In this document: piece after piece, positions 1-12,295 of the stretch
How the letters are laid out: every line of letters starts with the position of its first letter
Position numbering within the stretch: position 1 is the first letter of the stretch
DNA from: Gigaspora margarita
Lineage: Eukaryota > Glomeromycota > Glomeromycetes > Diversisporales > Gigasporaceae
NCBI GenBank assembly: GCA_009809945.1
Contig: WTPW01000975.1
Coordinates: 201,911 to 265,910, forward strand
Direction: 5' to 3'
Length of the DNA stretch: 64,000 bases
Program-made: the position numbers and the translations under genes
The notes under the pieces: generated by a model
Databases searched by the model: none
Seen by the model: only the letters and a program-made list of their open reading frames with translations
Told to the model about the DNA's origin: nothing

Positions 1-236
1 CCTTATTAACATTTTGTCGACTGATTTTAATATATACCTAGTAGAATAAATGCTACAAAAATTAGTTATTACAAATAAAAAGAATTAAACTTTTTTTTTT
101 TAGTAAGAAACTGTTATATTTTCAAAAAGTACTTTAAAGCACATAAATAAGTTAGCTAAATAATTAATTAAGCAAACTAGTCAAATTATCTAACAATAAG
201 TTATAGTAAAAGATAAGCCAATTTTAGAATTAGAAA

Positions 237-720
237 TATTAAAGCTAAGATCTTGTTGAATATAAAGTAAAATTTTTATATCTAATATTGAACCTATTAC
301 TATACTTTTTATGATCTTAGCCACAAACAATATATTTTTTTACATAAAGAACTTTTTAGCATTGTCATTAGTAAAAGTTATGTCTATTTTGGATCTTGAA
401 AAACTATTTTAGGATCTTTGAAGCTAAGGTCTTGTTGAATATAAATACAACAAGTTTCATTTAACAATACTAAAACTATTTCATATTTTTTACGAACTTT
501 GTCATGTATTGTATAAAGTCTTATATAGCAAAACCTTCAGCATTACTACTAATAAAAGTCTTGTCTATTTTAGGATCTTTAAAAACTATTTTAGGATTTT
601 TGAAATTAAGGTTTTGTCAAATGTAAATATAAAATTTCAAACTATAGTATATTTAGTAAAAAAGGTACAGGTTATTTTTATGAAGCCCTACATTTTATTA
701 TTGTGTTCAAAATCAACCAA
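237..720. repeat. Diverged tandem repeat, period about 180 bp, three units
   Basis: The phrase AAGCTAAGGTCTTGTTGAAT recurs with changes near 242, 421 and 603, and each copy is followed by similar text ending in a TTTTAGGATCTTT-like phrase. The period is 179-182 bp. No reading frame is preserved across the units. Positions 1-236 are AT-rich and I see nothing in them. Confidence 0.6.
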
Positions 721-829
721 TTAAGCATTAGTTTTGCAATAATCACATTTTTGTAATCGGAGTCAAATCTGCTCATATGATTATTACAAGAAATCACTTC
801 AAATCTACAAAAATTAACCAATCATATAA

Positions 830-1090
830 ATGTCTTTCTATAATATTAAAATATAAATTTTTTTTAAAAATTGTATATTTTGATTAGCTAATTATCATGG
901 AAAATCACAAGCAGATCTACAAAGATTAACCAATTATATGAATATATTTCTATAAGTTCCAGCATCATAGGAAGACATTCAAATGATTGGTTAATTTTTG
1001 TAGATCTGCCATAATTTCCTATGATAATTAGCCAATCAAAATACACAATTTTTAAAAAAGATTTATTGTTTTAATATATGCTGGAACAGG
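830..1090. repeat. Inverted repeat (foldback) about 260 bp
   Basis: The left arm (about 835-950) reappears reverse-complemented at about 965-1075. It includes GATCTACAAAGATTAACCAA against TTGGTTAATTTTTGTAGATC, and a TTTTTAAAAATTGT stretch against ACAATTTTTAAAAA. A GTTCCAGCAT word at about 957 is inverted at about 1080. This looks like a decayed foldback MITE. Its ends are not sharp. Confidence 0.5.
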
Positions 1091-1135
1091 AAACAATTTT
1101 TTGTGTAATAGTTGTCAATTATATGATATAGGTAA

Positions 1136-2220
1136 CAGTCATAGGACATGTCCCCTAGAAATAAATTTATAATAAAAATTATAAAAAAAACATATGAATT
1201 TACTATATAACTTTGAGCTAAGATCCCTCTCTGGGTTAACTAATTAACTTAAAATTAAAGTTTGCAGGTATATAGAACAAGAAAAGAAGAAAATTTTGAG
1301 CTTAAAAAACCATATTAAAATTTTGCTAATTTTGCACTTTTTCAAAATGTAACTCTGTCAAAAACAAATATTTACAAATTTTAAATCAGCAGTTATGTGT
1401 AAAATTATGCTCTGAACAACTTTACTTAGGCGACAGAAGTAGGTTACCTTGTAAGAAAAATGGGTTATCTATGTACTAAAGTTAAAATTTATCGTATTTC
1501 ATAATAAAACTTTTTTTNNNNNNNNNNNNNNNNNNNNNNNNNNNNNNNNNNNNNNNNNNNNNNNNNNNNNNNNNNNNNNNNNNNNNNNNNNNNNNNNNNN
1601 NNNNNNNNNNNNNNNNNNNNNNNNNNNNNNNNNNNNNNNNNNNNNNNNNNNNNNNNNNNNNNNNNNNNNNNNNNNNNNNNNNNNNNNNNNNNNNNNNNNN
1701 NNNNNNNNNNNNNNNNNNNNNNNNNNNNNNNNNNNNNNNNNNNNNNNNNNNNNNNNNNNNNNNNNNNNNNNNNNNNNNNNNNNNNNNNNNNNNNNNNNNN
1801 NNNNNNNNNNNNNNNNNNNNNNNNNNNNNNNNNNNNNNNNNNNNNNNNNNNNNNNNNNNNNNNNNNNNNNNNNNNNNNNNNNNNNNNNNNNNNNNNNNNN
1901 NNNNNNNNNNNNNNNNNNNNNNNNNNNNNNNNNNNNNNNNNNNNNNNNNNNNNNNNNNNNNNNNNNNNNNNNNNNNNNNNNNNNNNNNNNNNNNNNNNNN
2001 NNNNNNNNNNNNNNNNNNNNNNNNNNNNNNNNNNNNNNNNNNNNNNNNNNNNNNNNNNNNNNNNNNNNNNNNNNNNNNNNNNNNNNNNNNNTTTTAAGTT
2101 AATTAGTTAACCCAGAGAGGGATCTTAGCTCAAAGTTATATAGTAAATTCATATGTTTTTTTATAATTTTTATTATAAATTTATTTTAAACCAATTTTAA
2201 GGGGACATGTCCTATGACTG
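1136..2220. mobile_element. Foldback/TIR element with an assembly gap in its centre
   Basis: Both ends read CAGTCATAGGACATGTCCCC inward. The inverted match runs about 110 bp, to the GGGTTAACTAATTAACTTAA phrase, with one short indel. GTAA flanks both ends (1132-1135 and 2221-2224), a possible 4-bp target duplication. The centre is 574 N. No transposase is visible. The termini resemble those of the 59.0-60.1 kb palindrome, so the two are probably one family. Confidence 0.7.
1518..2091. other. Assembly gap (574 N)
   Basis: A run of N lies exactly between the inverted arms of the foldback element at 1136-2220. The palindrome probably blocked assembly. Confidence 0.95.
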
Positions 2221-2269
2221 GTAATGATTACTATGGGTTATAGTTAGTAAAATTCAATTAATTAATTCA

Positions 2270-3555
2270 AATTTGAATAAACCAAACTCAGAATTATTTG
2301 AATCCAATTCAGGTTCTTTTGAACTCTCAAGACAGGTTCATTTGGACCCAATTTTTCACTAAACCCAATTTGGTTCATTTAAATTCAATTTGTGTTATTT
2401 GAACCTATTCAGGTTCAGGTTTATTTGAACCCAAGCCAGGGTTCATTTAAACCAAATTTAGGTTCATTTGAACTCAAGACAGGTTCATTCAAACATGATT
2501 CGGGTTTATTTAGGCCCAGTTTAGGTTAGAGGTTGGAACTAGTTTTATTTTTACAATTTGGATTTAATTTTCAACTTTAACTTAAACTGGTTTTAACCCA
2601 AATTTAAATAAATCTAAGTAATTTGATTTTGCAATTTTAATAAACTTGTAAAACCAAATCAACCCAAATTTAAAAAAACTGGTTTTCATGATTGTAATAA
2701 ACTAGTAGTTAGAATGTCCAAATATCTGTGCTTAGGGTAGCTTGATATATTGTAAATTAGAATAAATTGGTTGTGCAACCAAATTTAGCAGATCCAGGTA
2801 GAAGGGATCGAAATTGATAAATTAGCTAATAATTCAATAATCCATGCAACAAATAAAATTGGCAGATACCAATTTTGCCATAATATAATTAGTTATTATT
2901 ATTAATAAATGCAGCCTAAACTTTGGTCAAAATCGAATTTTAGTATCTAAATAAATCACAATAAACGCATTTTAAATCTTGATAGTGATAGAGAATAGTT
3001 TATGTATTCTCATTCCATCATATGATATTACATACCTCAGGGTAACACAAATACCAAGTCTTGACATGCTCATGCACAGTAGCAGTATACTACGCAAGCA
3101 AATTAAATGCAAGATTTGCAAACTCGCCATTCTAGATGGCAGTAAACCGCATAGCTACTCGATTTTTCTGTTTTATTAAATTCGATAAATCCGGTTTTAT
3201 TAAATTCGATTTTTCGGTTTTATTCGGTTTTATTAAATTTGATAAATCCTGTTTTATTAAATCCGAATATATTCGAATTGGGTTGAACCAGTTTTAAATT
3301 CGGGTGCAACAATTCGGTTCCAACTTCTAGTTCGGGTTCATTTGAACTTTAAGCCAAGTTTATTTAACCCAAGCCGAAACCGAATCGGGTTCATTTAATC
3401 CAATTTGAGTTCATTTGAACCCAATTCAGGTTCATTTGAACTCAAGCCGGATCATTTGATCCTCAATTTGGGTTCATTTGAATCCAAGCCGGGTTAATTT
3501 AAACCCAAGTCGATTTATTTGAACCTTCATTTAAATTTTAAACCCAGGTCATTAT
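2270..3555. repeat. Minisatellite-like GGTTCATTTGAACCC arrays with an embedded TIR element
   Basis: Degenerate copies of GGTTCATTTGAACCCAA recur every 20-30 bp at about 2300-2525 and 3290-3545. Between them, 2529-3332 may be a hAT-like MITE. Its ends read TAGAGGTTGGAACTAG and, inverted, TAGAAGTTGGAACCGAAT. The flanking octamers GTTTAGGT and GTTCGGGT agree at 6 of 8 positions. About 3180-3260 holds short TTTTATTAAATTCGAT repeats. The short open frame at 2979-3179 has no features of a real gene. Confidence 0.5.
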
Positions 3556-4313
3556 CCGAAATGATATTTAAAATGGGCACTTATGCCTATGAGTTAAAAA
3601 TAAATTCAAAACCTCATACCCGGGGCAACGCCCGGGTTCCGAGAGCATCACCACCAGCTGAAAGTCCCATGTTCTAACCGTTAATCTATATCAGAATGCT
3701 GTGTATGGGCATTACAAATCACCCATGTTCTAACCGTAATCTATATCAGAATGAAATTATGGATTTTCTTATAACTAACTATTGGGTTATACAAAAAATT
3801 TTATAAGTATCCCTTTACCATGAAAAACCATATAGAACCGAAGAATGGTTTCATAGTTAAATTTTGCGTTATTAATAATTTTTGTAAAATATAGAAACTC
3901 TCAACCTATATACTGTATCTGTTCGCGAATATATTAAAAAGTTTGTAAATTTTTATTATAAATATAGAAATATTATTTCAAACTTGTAAAGTTTCAAAAT
4001 TGGGTGATTAAATTTTATAAATTAACTGTAAGGTTGTACACTGATTTCATAAACAAAATTTTATTGTCAATTCTTTAATTTTTTTTTAAATAGCTATGTG
4101 AAGAAATTTATTCCATTAAGATTAGCTATATTCTAGATTTTATTTTTATTGATTGAATATATTACACAGAAAATAAAAAATTGATTTTTTTTGAAAAGAT
4201 AAAATCTATTCCAATACATACTATTTAATAATAAATAGTTGTTAATTAATATATATATATATATATTTTTACAATTAACTAAGGGCCTAATTACCATTTC
4301 AAACAAAAAGATT
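3556..4313. other. Intergenic, downstream of the Pol I gene
   Basis: It contains a GC-rich hairpin (CCCGGGGCAACGCCCGGG, about 3621-3638). It also has a direct duplication of about 30 bp starting CCCATGTTCTAACCG (about 3667 and 3722). The rest is AT-rich, and I see no gene in it. Confidence 0.5.
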
Positions 4314-7300
4314 TTAATCATCATCATTGGTTTTTAATACAATTTTAACCCCCATACTAGCAAGCTCCGTAGCAAGATATCTGAATGCATAAGGTATTTT
4401 CACAAGTGATATCCACCTAGAAGTTTCGCATATATTACATTGAATATGATGTTTCTTATATGCCCGATTAGTATTTAATTGATAATGTGTTTTAAGTGAT
4501 AATGAAGTAAAAATAGAACCACATTTTCTGCATATGTGACACTATTAAACAAAATTAGTACAGATAAATTATTTTATTAAAAAATTAATTAAAAGATTAA
4601 TTTAAAAGGCTAAATAAAAAAATTTTTTTAGTCTACCTGAGAGAAATCCGAGCAATTCATTAAACGGTCTTGAAGGCAAAAACTCATTCCATGAGCCAAC
4701 AATGAGTCGCGCTCCATCTCTCCAAATCTGATTCCGCCACTTCTTTTACGACCTCCAATTGGTTGCATTGTAAGATTATGAACAGGACCGGTTGATCTAA
4801 CTTGCCATTTGTCCGATACCATATGACGAAGGCGCTGATAATACACAACACCAATGTAAATATCTGCTTGAAATTCTTCGCCAGTAATTCCGCTATACAT
4901 TGGCTCATTTCCATGGTAATTATATCCAGCACGAACAAGCTGCTCTCCAAAATAATCTATTGCAGTAAATTCTTCATTAAATCTAAATGGTGTAGAATCT
5001 TGGGCCACACCAAACATAGCACCACATTTTCCGGCCATACTTTCTACAAACATTCCAATAGTCATACGTGATGGGAAAGCATGTGGATTGATAATAATAT
5101 CGGGTTGCATGCCACTTTCGGTAAAAGGCATATCAACCTGGGGCCATAATCGAGAGAGAATACCTTTCTGTCCATGTCTAGAAGAAAATTTATCGCCTAT
5201 TACAGGAGGTCTCGGAATTCTTAGCATTATGTGCACCTTTTGAACTTCATGCATGCCCAAGTCATCTCCTAGCAATCTAACTTGATCCACATATGCATCT
5301 TCCGATCCTTTATATTGCTTCACAATTGTTTTACCTCCTTGTGTGTCATCTATATATGCACATAAAGGATCACCCGTTTTTAATCGTGTACCGATGAACG
5401 GTAAACCATCATTATCAAGCTTTTCTCGCAATGAAGATGGTGCGTCTGCACCGAGACCAAAGTGGTGCTTAATACCAGAATCATAAAATTCATCAAGACT
5501 GACCATCTCAGATTTGTATATGGTACCATATTTGAACCCTCTTTCATGAGCCGATTTATTTATAATCATCGCATCTTCCATATCATACCCTATTGCGTGT
5601 ATAATTATTAATTATAAATTTATTTGTAAGGTTCTAGTGTTTTAAATAAGAAATACCAGTATATGAAATCACAGCTACAATGGCATTTGTCCCATTAGGG
5701 AACCCATCTAGACCAAGAGTATTGTGAAGCACTGGTCGTACTATCGGGGTTTGACCAGTTTGAAGCCGATATAATTTGCTGTCCGTTCGATGCATTATTG
5801 CTGTTGAAGGTGTACCCATCGTTTGTTTTGCCATCTTTACATAAAGAATATATTAATTAAAACCAACCACCCAACACGTTTTTATATATTTATTCTATTA
5901 AAAGTTTAAAAATTTTACCTGGCATTGATACATATTACGAGGGCTTTGGTTGTAATCGGAAAATGGTGTTAAATTAGCTAGAATACTTAACATGTTTGTG
6001 GGTTTAATCTCTATGTGGGTTGTTACATCTTTTATGATATCTTCCTCTAAACACGCAATATTCATATATACCTATTTTACAAAAAAAAAAAAATTTCGAT
6101 TTTGATCCAAAAGTTTAACGCAACGTAATTTCGTTATAGAATACGTAATAAACCTGCTCAAATGATCCAATCATATCAATCTCATTATTAGCAAGGTATT
6201 TGACGGGACGCATCATACGCGCTTGTTCAGAAAATAAGTAAATACCCGGATATTGACCACCATTAGAAGGTGGGACATATCCGATTTCAAGGTCAATAGA
6301 AATCTAAATAGTACAACCATGGTTTAATACATGTAATATAACTAATTATAATATAAGGATAAAATTTTCTATACCTCATCAAATTTTAACAATCGCAGTT
6401 TATTCGCAATTGATTGTGCATGACCTGATTCACACCAACCTAAAATTTTCCCATCTAACTGCACACATAAAAAATTTTTTTTAGTGACATGAGTACCTGT
6501 TGCTAATCTGGTTATAATACCCATTTCTGCCAATATAGATGGAATCATTTCTACGTTAGGCTTGGTAGTAATGATCCTACAAGTGTGGGAAAGGTGGTTG
6601 AGCAATCCACATGGTGTACCATCCGGGGTATGTACGGGACAAAGAAATCCTAATTGGTCAATTAATTAACTCAAATGAATCAACTTTATAAGTAATATTA
6701 AAATGATTTTATATAGTAATTGTCTATTTATATACCCCATGATTCTGGCAAAAGTTTTCGTACGGTGGTTGTTTTCATTTGAGTAAAGAAAGATCCACGA
6801 TGAACACACCGAAAATGTGAAATATAACGATAGAAATTAAGTTTTTCTGCTACTATAGTATAACCACTAGCCTTCAAACGTAAAATGTATTTTGTTGAGT
6901 CATTATATTAAAATTTTAAAATAGATCTTTTTTTTTTTTTTTATCAACATCAAAGTGTACCTGCATCAAATCCAACCCACTGTTAGAAGCAAGATTTCCT
7001 GTAGCAAGGAAATAAGCCAACTTTCTGCCAATTTCCATATTAGATCTATTAAATACATTAGTGATATATTTTTCTAAAAAAAAAAAAAAAAAAAAAAGTC
7101 ATAAAACATATGCTTAATAACGCTAAGCAAACCAAAATAATGCAACACATACTATCATTGAAATCTACTGGTCTATTATTAGCAATATCTGCAGCAACTA
7201 CTGCACGGATAGCGTTTAAGCAATCACTAAGTTTTTCTTTGATGAGCATTCCGTAAAGATGTCCACCCAGAAGAATTTCTTGATTTTGCGGGGAATCTGG

Positions 7301-8816
7301 GTTGTCTGGAGAACAATCACCAGCAACAAGAGAATACAGCTTACGAATCATGAAACTTTTTTAAGCGCGTAAAATATAAATAAATATAAATAAATATAAA
7401 TGCCAATTAAAAAATTTAAGCCAAATTCCCATTATACCAATGAATACATTTAAATGCATTACCTACATCAAAAGATTGAATTTATCTTGATTATGCTTAA
7501 GATGAACTAATATTACTTTTTTTAATATATGTTCACCAGCTTGTTTATGAGAATATGATGGCGAAATAGAAAAGATGATGCGAAATTTTTCACCCAAAAA
7601 ACTAATACATTGTTCTTTGGATTGAATGGCAAATGATTTAAACTCTTGAAGCATAAGTTCCACACGATCTGTCAAAAATGTATTAGAAAATTCTCCTTGA
7701 ACCAGTTGCTCAAAAATTCCTTTATCATTGATTTCAATCAAAGCCTAAAAAGGGATATCATTATTAATAATATTCGGTTTAAATTTAAATATCTACATTT
7801 TTAATAATCATGGTCTACCTTCATAATTAATATTACTGGGATCATGTATTCTTGCTTTTTCCATGAAAACCTAAGCATACAATTACCGTTTTTTAAATAA
7901 TGTATAATGTTCGTCATAGTCGTCTGATCTTGTCTAGCGCAACGAATAGATACACCATATTCAGTATATGACGCGCCACGACTTGATAATGACGGTCTGA
8001 TAATAGCCATGACATAATTCCTTCGTTGTACCAACAATAAACGAATGATCTTCTCAATCCCATTAATTATGAAATAACCACCCATTTCTTCAGATTCCTC
8101 GTGATGCTCGATCAATTGTTTTGGAAAAAGGTTTTGTAAATTACAACGATTGGACTAAATAAAATTATTTAATGGGTAAGTAATTATTTATTCTATCGTT
8201 TAATGAATATCTATATGTTTTTATGTTACCTTAACCATGATAGGAGCCATTCCTACATATTTAGTCTCAAAGTTTGTATTACCATCATTTATTTTCCAAC
8301 ACAGTTTAATATTCATTTTTCCAGCATATGTAGTGAATCTTTCACGACACTAAAAAATTTTATATATTTTATTAAATATAATAAAATAGGGAAGATAAAA
8401 AAATTTACATCGTACTGTACCTCAGCAGGATAGATTTTCCTCATTGTTGTCGCTCGAACATGTTCAGATAAAAATGGTTTAGAAATTAAAACCTCTTCTA
8501 TCCATACTTGATAAACAACGAGAACATTATTAAAGCTTGAAATAATATATAAAAAAAAGAATTAAATAGTAAAAGTACCTTTTAATTTGTTCCCCAGTGT
8601 GGGACTGTTATAAGGAACCTTAATGTCGAATACTTCAACCGGGTCAATATCGATAATCGCATAATTAAGTATTCCTTTTGTGGGTGGCTCTATTAAGCTA
8701 TTAAATGAATCTATATGTGGTTTAACAAGCTTTTGTAGTTCCGGTATCCCAAATTTTTTGCTGCTTGGATTTAGAAATAACTTTTCTCGTTCACACGTAT
8801 TAAAAGTCGATGGCAT
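4314..8816 (-). CDS. RPA2: DNA-directed RNA polymerase I second-largest subunit (RPA2/RPA135), 14 exons
   Basis: The beta-like subunit of RNA polymerase I, which transcribes rRNA in the nucleolus. Exons, all GT-AG and phase-consistent: 8816-8579, 8506-8421, 8349-8230, 8154-7819, 7744-7467, 7355-7153, 7073-6961, 6871-6736, 6649-6375, 6303-6154, 6071-5919, 5834-5657, 5589-4637, 4541-4314. The sum is 3447 nt, or 1148 residues plus stop, close to the human and yeast homologues. Visible landmarks are [17 protein letters not shown] in exon 4, [15 protein letters not shown] across exons 8-9, and GYDMEDAMI with the acidic pair at the start of exon 13. Further along come [12 protein letters not shown], the stretch from [30 protein letters not shown], and a C-terminal zinc site (CRKC and CNIC) in exon 14. 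The pattern is Pol I rather than Pol II or III. No frameshift or internal stop was seen, and no transposon interrupts it. Confidence 0.96.
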
Positions 8817-10674
8817 GTTTGTTCATCTATCGAGATAATTTTTCAAAAATTTTTATATCGATCGATTGCAGATTTTCCTAATCCAGTAATCAAATAAAGA
8901 TTAGCTAATCGACGTTTGTATAATACTGTAATAGGTATACAGTATTTTTTTTACGCTTATTCGTATAATAAATTGGTTATAAAAATCCAGAGCCTTTTTT
9001 ATAAGGTTGATTGGCAGACTTTTCCAAAAATTTTCGTGCAAATTAAACATACCAAATATGTAAGAAAGCATTTGAACGAAAATTTAAAAAGTTGTCATAA
9101 TAATTGTTATGACACAAAAATCAATAGTTTAACTGGATCGGCTGAAAAATCATTCGGAAAATTTTTATAGGTTGTCCCAGGAATTGTGATAATGGCTGTA
9201 AATTATGCACACTTATTGGTTGAAGTTGGTCCGGTCCGGGTCTAGTCCCGAACCGAACGGCTGGTTTATTGAACCAGTTCATGAACCTTGGTTTCTGCCG
9301 CCAGTCTTTTGAACCAAGATCGAACCAGGACAGACCGTAACATCTCTAACTCGTTATATTATACGTGTCTATAATTCATTATTACACATGATAGTAAAAA
9401 TTTTATTAGCTGTTAGTAATTTGTTGGCTCACTTGGGTACGTTATAATATTGAACATTTGGACATTTTGGACATTTGAACATTTGGACAATGTCTAATTT
9501 ACCCAAATAGTTTAATTTGACATTATGATTTATTGGGCACAAAAAATATACAGTATATACCTACAATACTGGCAAATGAATAAATATTGCGCGAAGCAGT
9601 ACAAAAAAAAACATTATTGCCTTATGATTTTAATGCCACAATTTTAGAATTAACTACGTAAAAAGTGATAGAAATCATGATCAGAGTCGTGATCCATTAG
9701 AAAAAACAAAATTTAGAGCATGCAAAATACCATATTTGCTTGACAATATATAAATATAGCTTAAAATTTATTAGCCTTTATTATACTTTATTATCCTGAC
9801 TTTTAAATAGTTAGAATTTACAATCACCTTTTATATTACTAAATTTTATCCAATAAAATCATTGGACAATTGAACATATCTGATATGTTTAATTAATTTA
9901 TATAATTAAAAAAACACACTTATATGTACTATATTATATAGCATCAAATTAGTTTGCAGGGATATGATTTGGTTGTTTGATTAGATTTGTCTGGCGGACA
10001 AATTTAGTTGTCCGAGTCCGGTCCGATTCTAAGATGTATTGTACATAATATTTATTATTAATTTATTGTACATAATATTTATTATTAATTTATTGTACAT
10101 AATATTTATTATTAATTTATTGTACATAATATTTACTTTTTGAGGTCGACATAAGGATGGAAAAAGTTAATGGAAAAAACGAAATAGTTTTGAAGTTAAT
10201 ATTACATAATTAATTTTCTAATCATTTTTCTTCTATTATTGTTTATACAGTACAAATACCAAACTTCATCAAATACACATGTAAGAGAGGAAAAGGAGGT
10301 AAAAAAAAACAACAAAAATATGATATGGAACTTATTCCACTATCATTCCTGTCACTTAACCATAATGAACTATGGCTTATACTCACAATCAGGAAATGTT
10401 TGTTATCTTGTGATAGTGGTTGGCCAATAAAATTAATGTATTTGATATACTGCGTCAAAATACAGAAAACGCTAAAACTTTTTTACAGACAAGTTTTTTT
10501 AAAAAATATAGAAAGTAGGTCTCACCTTTAATATTTAAAAAAAATATATATATATATAGAAAGTTATAACGATTCGAAACATAACCAAATTTCAAACCTG
10601 CATAACTCTTTACAGGAAATTTTTTTAAAAAAACTGACCGTTAACTTTGTAGAGCTCAGTCTTTGTGTATAAAG
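8817..10674. other. Intergenic region upstream of the Pol I gene
   Basis: No gene is recognised. About 9222-9350 is an island rich in GGTCCGGTCC and GAACC words, ending CATCTCTA. It resembles the GGACCGGTCC-rich hAT-type MITE at 54.6 kb and is probably a truncated relative. About 9445-9495 has repeated GGACATTTGAACATT words. About 9990-10035 is another short GC-richer relic (GTCCGAGTCCGGTCCG). The rest is AT-rich, and the short open frames at 8916-9170 and 10239-10531 look accidental. Confidence 0.45.
10038..10139. repeat. 27-bp tandem repeat, almost 4 copies
   Basis: A unit beginning ATTGTACATAATATTTATTA repeats at 10038, 10065, 10092 and 10119 with virtually no divergence. A near-identical array in otherwise decayed DNA suggests recent expansion. 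Confidence 0.9.
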
Positions 10675-10897
10675 TAGAGATGGGCAAGATAAAATGTAAG
10701 TAATAATTACTTATTTTTATCACAATATTTATACATACATAATTATTCTCACTTATCATGTTTTACAAATGTGATCTGGAAGGCAAGTTTTTGCTTGTAT
10801 CATAATTCTTTACTTATTATTACTTATTACGTAAAAAATGATAAGAAATAATCGGAAATAATAAGTAATAATACTTTACTAAACTTGCCCATCTTTA
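10675..10897. mobile_element. hAT-like MITE, 8-bp TSD
   Basis: The 5' end reads TAGAGATGGGCAAG and the inverted 3' end TAAAGATGGGCAAG. The flanks are GTATAAAG (10667-10674) and GTATAAAT (10898-10905), 7 of 8 identical. The interior is TA-rich with ATTACTTATT words in both orientations. It is non-coding and non-autonomous. Confidence 0.75.
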
Positions 10898-10905
10898 GTA
10901 TAAAT

Positions 10906-11700
10906 CTTTCAATGTTCCCTCAATTTGCTCTTTCGATTCGGAATATTTCGGAACTGTTATCTTATGCGTTCATTTGGACTAAGTGCATAAAAAAATATGG
11001 ACATATGAGTCCATATTGTCCATGTCCATATTTTGCCAACACTGGTGCGGTGATGTAACATGCGGAAAATATTTTTTAATCGAAGGTTAAATATAACAGT
11101 TAAAGAAATCAATAAACTTGATGTTCTGATTTCAAGAAAAAATAATAGAATTTGCAGCAACACTAATTTCATCACGTTTGCCAATACGATAAAACTACAT
11201 AGTACTAGTACAAATTAATTAATTTAATTTTGTTTCATAACCCCGGCTAGGTCAACATTTTAAAATATTTTAGAAAAAAAAGACAAATCCCGTCAACCGG
11301 GTTGTCTTAAAATTCAAGAAATTTAACTTTATATGGTCTAATGCAAATTCGTTCATTTATTGTTTACGGCTAACGCTGGAATAATAACCCGACTAAAACT
11401 AATTGTATTTTTATTATCAAATCTAAATCTTAAACCTAACGTAAAAAAAAAAAATTAATTTTTAGAATGAATAGATATAACATACTGTTAATGAATGAAC
11501 ATTGGAGCCACCGGTTTGAGCATTCAATACTTTCACAAAGTTCATTAAATTGTCTTTTTTAATTCTCAAAATTTATTTATAAAAAAATTCAAGATAAATA
11601 CAATAACGAAAATATATTACATTTTAACAAGTGTACATGATAATTGATAGGTATTTTTAATACTCTGATGGTACGACCAACAATAGTTCCTTTATTTTTT
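10906..11700. other. Intergenic, nothing recognised
   Basis: AT-rich DNA. An ATATGGACATATGAGTCCATAT-like inverted word lies near 10995-11030. I see no convincing gene. The open frame at 10957-11184 (minus) has no domain features. Confidence 0.4.
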
Positions 11701-12223
11701 TTAGGTCGTTAAATTAGTAAATAAAAAAAAATCTAAAGATAAACCGACAAAATGATAATGACTTACATGTTCTGTTTCTGTAAGGTTCGTTGGGGAACTG
11801 GATTGATGAGAATCTCCGTTCCGCGTTGGGGAACTGGATTGATGCGAATCTCCGTTCTGCGTTGGGGAACTGGATTGACCGTTCTGCGAATTTCTATTCT
11901 GCGTTGAAGATCCTTGATCGTCATTAGCATTAGTGATTGTGGAACTAAGAGTGTCTAATCCATGCTGTATAATAAAAAAAAAAAAAGATTAAATTTTCGA
12001 AATGAAATATAAATGTCAAACAATTTTTAAAAAATCATACCTTAACAGTTTTGATAATATTTTCACCGATTTCACTTAAACGAGAATGTGCCTCGTCAGT
12101 GTGATTCTCCTCCTTTTCATTTTTTGCTTCATCAGAAATCTTAACATTTTCATTCCTATCAATCATTTTCTCACTCTCTCCACTGTTGTTTATTATTTCT
12201 TTTCTTTCCGAGTTTGCAGACAT
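11701..12223 (-). CDS. Hypothetical small hydrophilic protein, two exons, with a short Ser/Pro/Gln repeat
   Basis: Exon 1 is 12223-12041, 61 codons starting MSANSERKEI and ending in a GTATGA donor. A 76-bp intron ends in TACAG. Exon 2 starts at 11964 in the same phase. It carries about three copies of a 12-residue repeat (QSSSPTQNGDSH-like, a 36-bp DNA repeat near 11785-11890) and runs to a TAA at 11701. The total is about 149 residues. A possible second donor (GTAAGT) at 11766 could give another 3' end. The N-terminal half is charged and probably helical (GENIIKTVK at its end), and there is no signal peptide or membrane span. An AATAAA follows on the minus strand. I do not recognise the family. 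An in-frame ATG 24 codons upstream (12295) would add a lysine-rich extension. Confidence 0.5.
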
Positions 12224-12295
12224 TTTGTATTTTTTTTTGTTATAAAAAGTTGAAAAGTTTGAATGATATTTATAAAAAAAATTTAAATGACTCAT

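Noticed and set aside
3618..3640. Helitron 3' hairpin (CCCGGGGCAACGCCCGGG)
   Set aside because: No CTRR end follows at the expected distance on either strand, and no Rep/helicase sequence is nearby.
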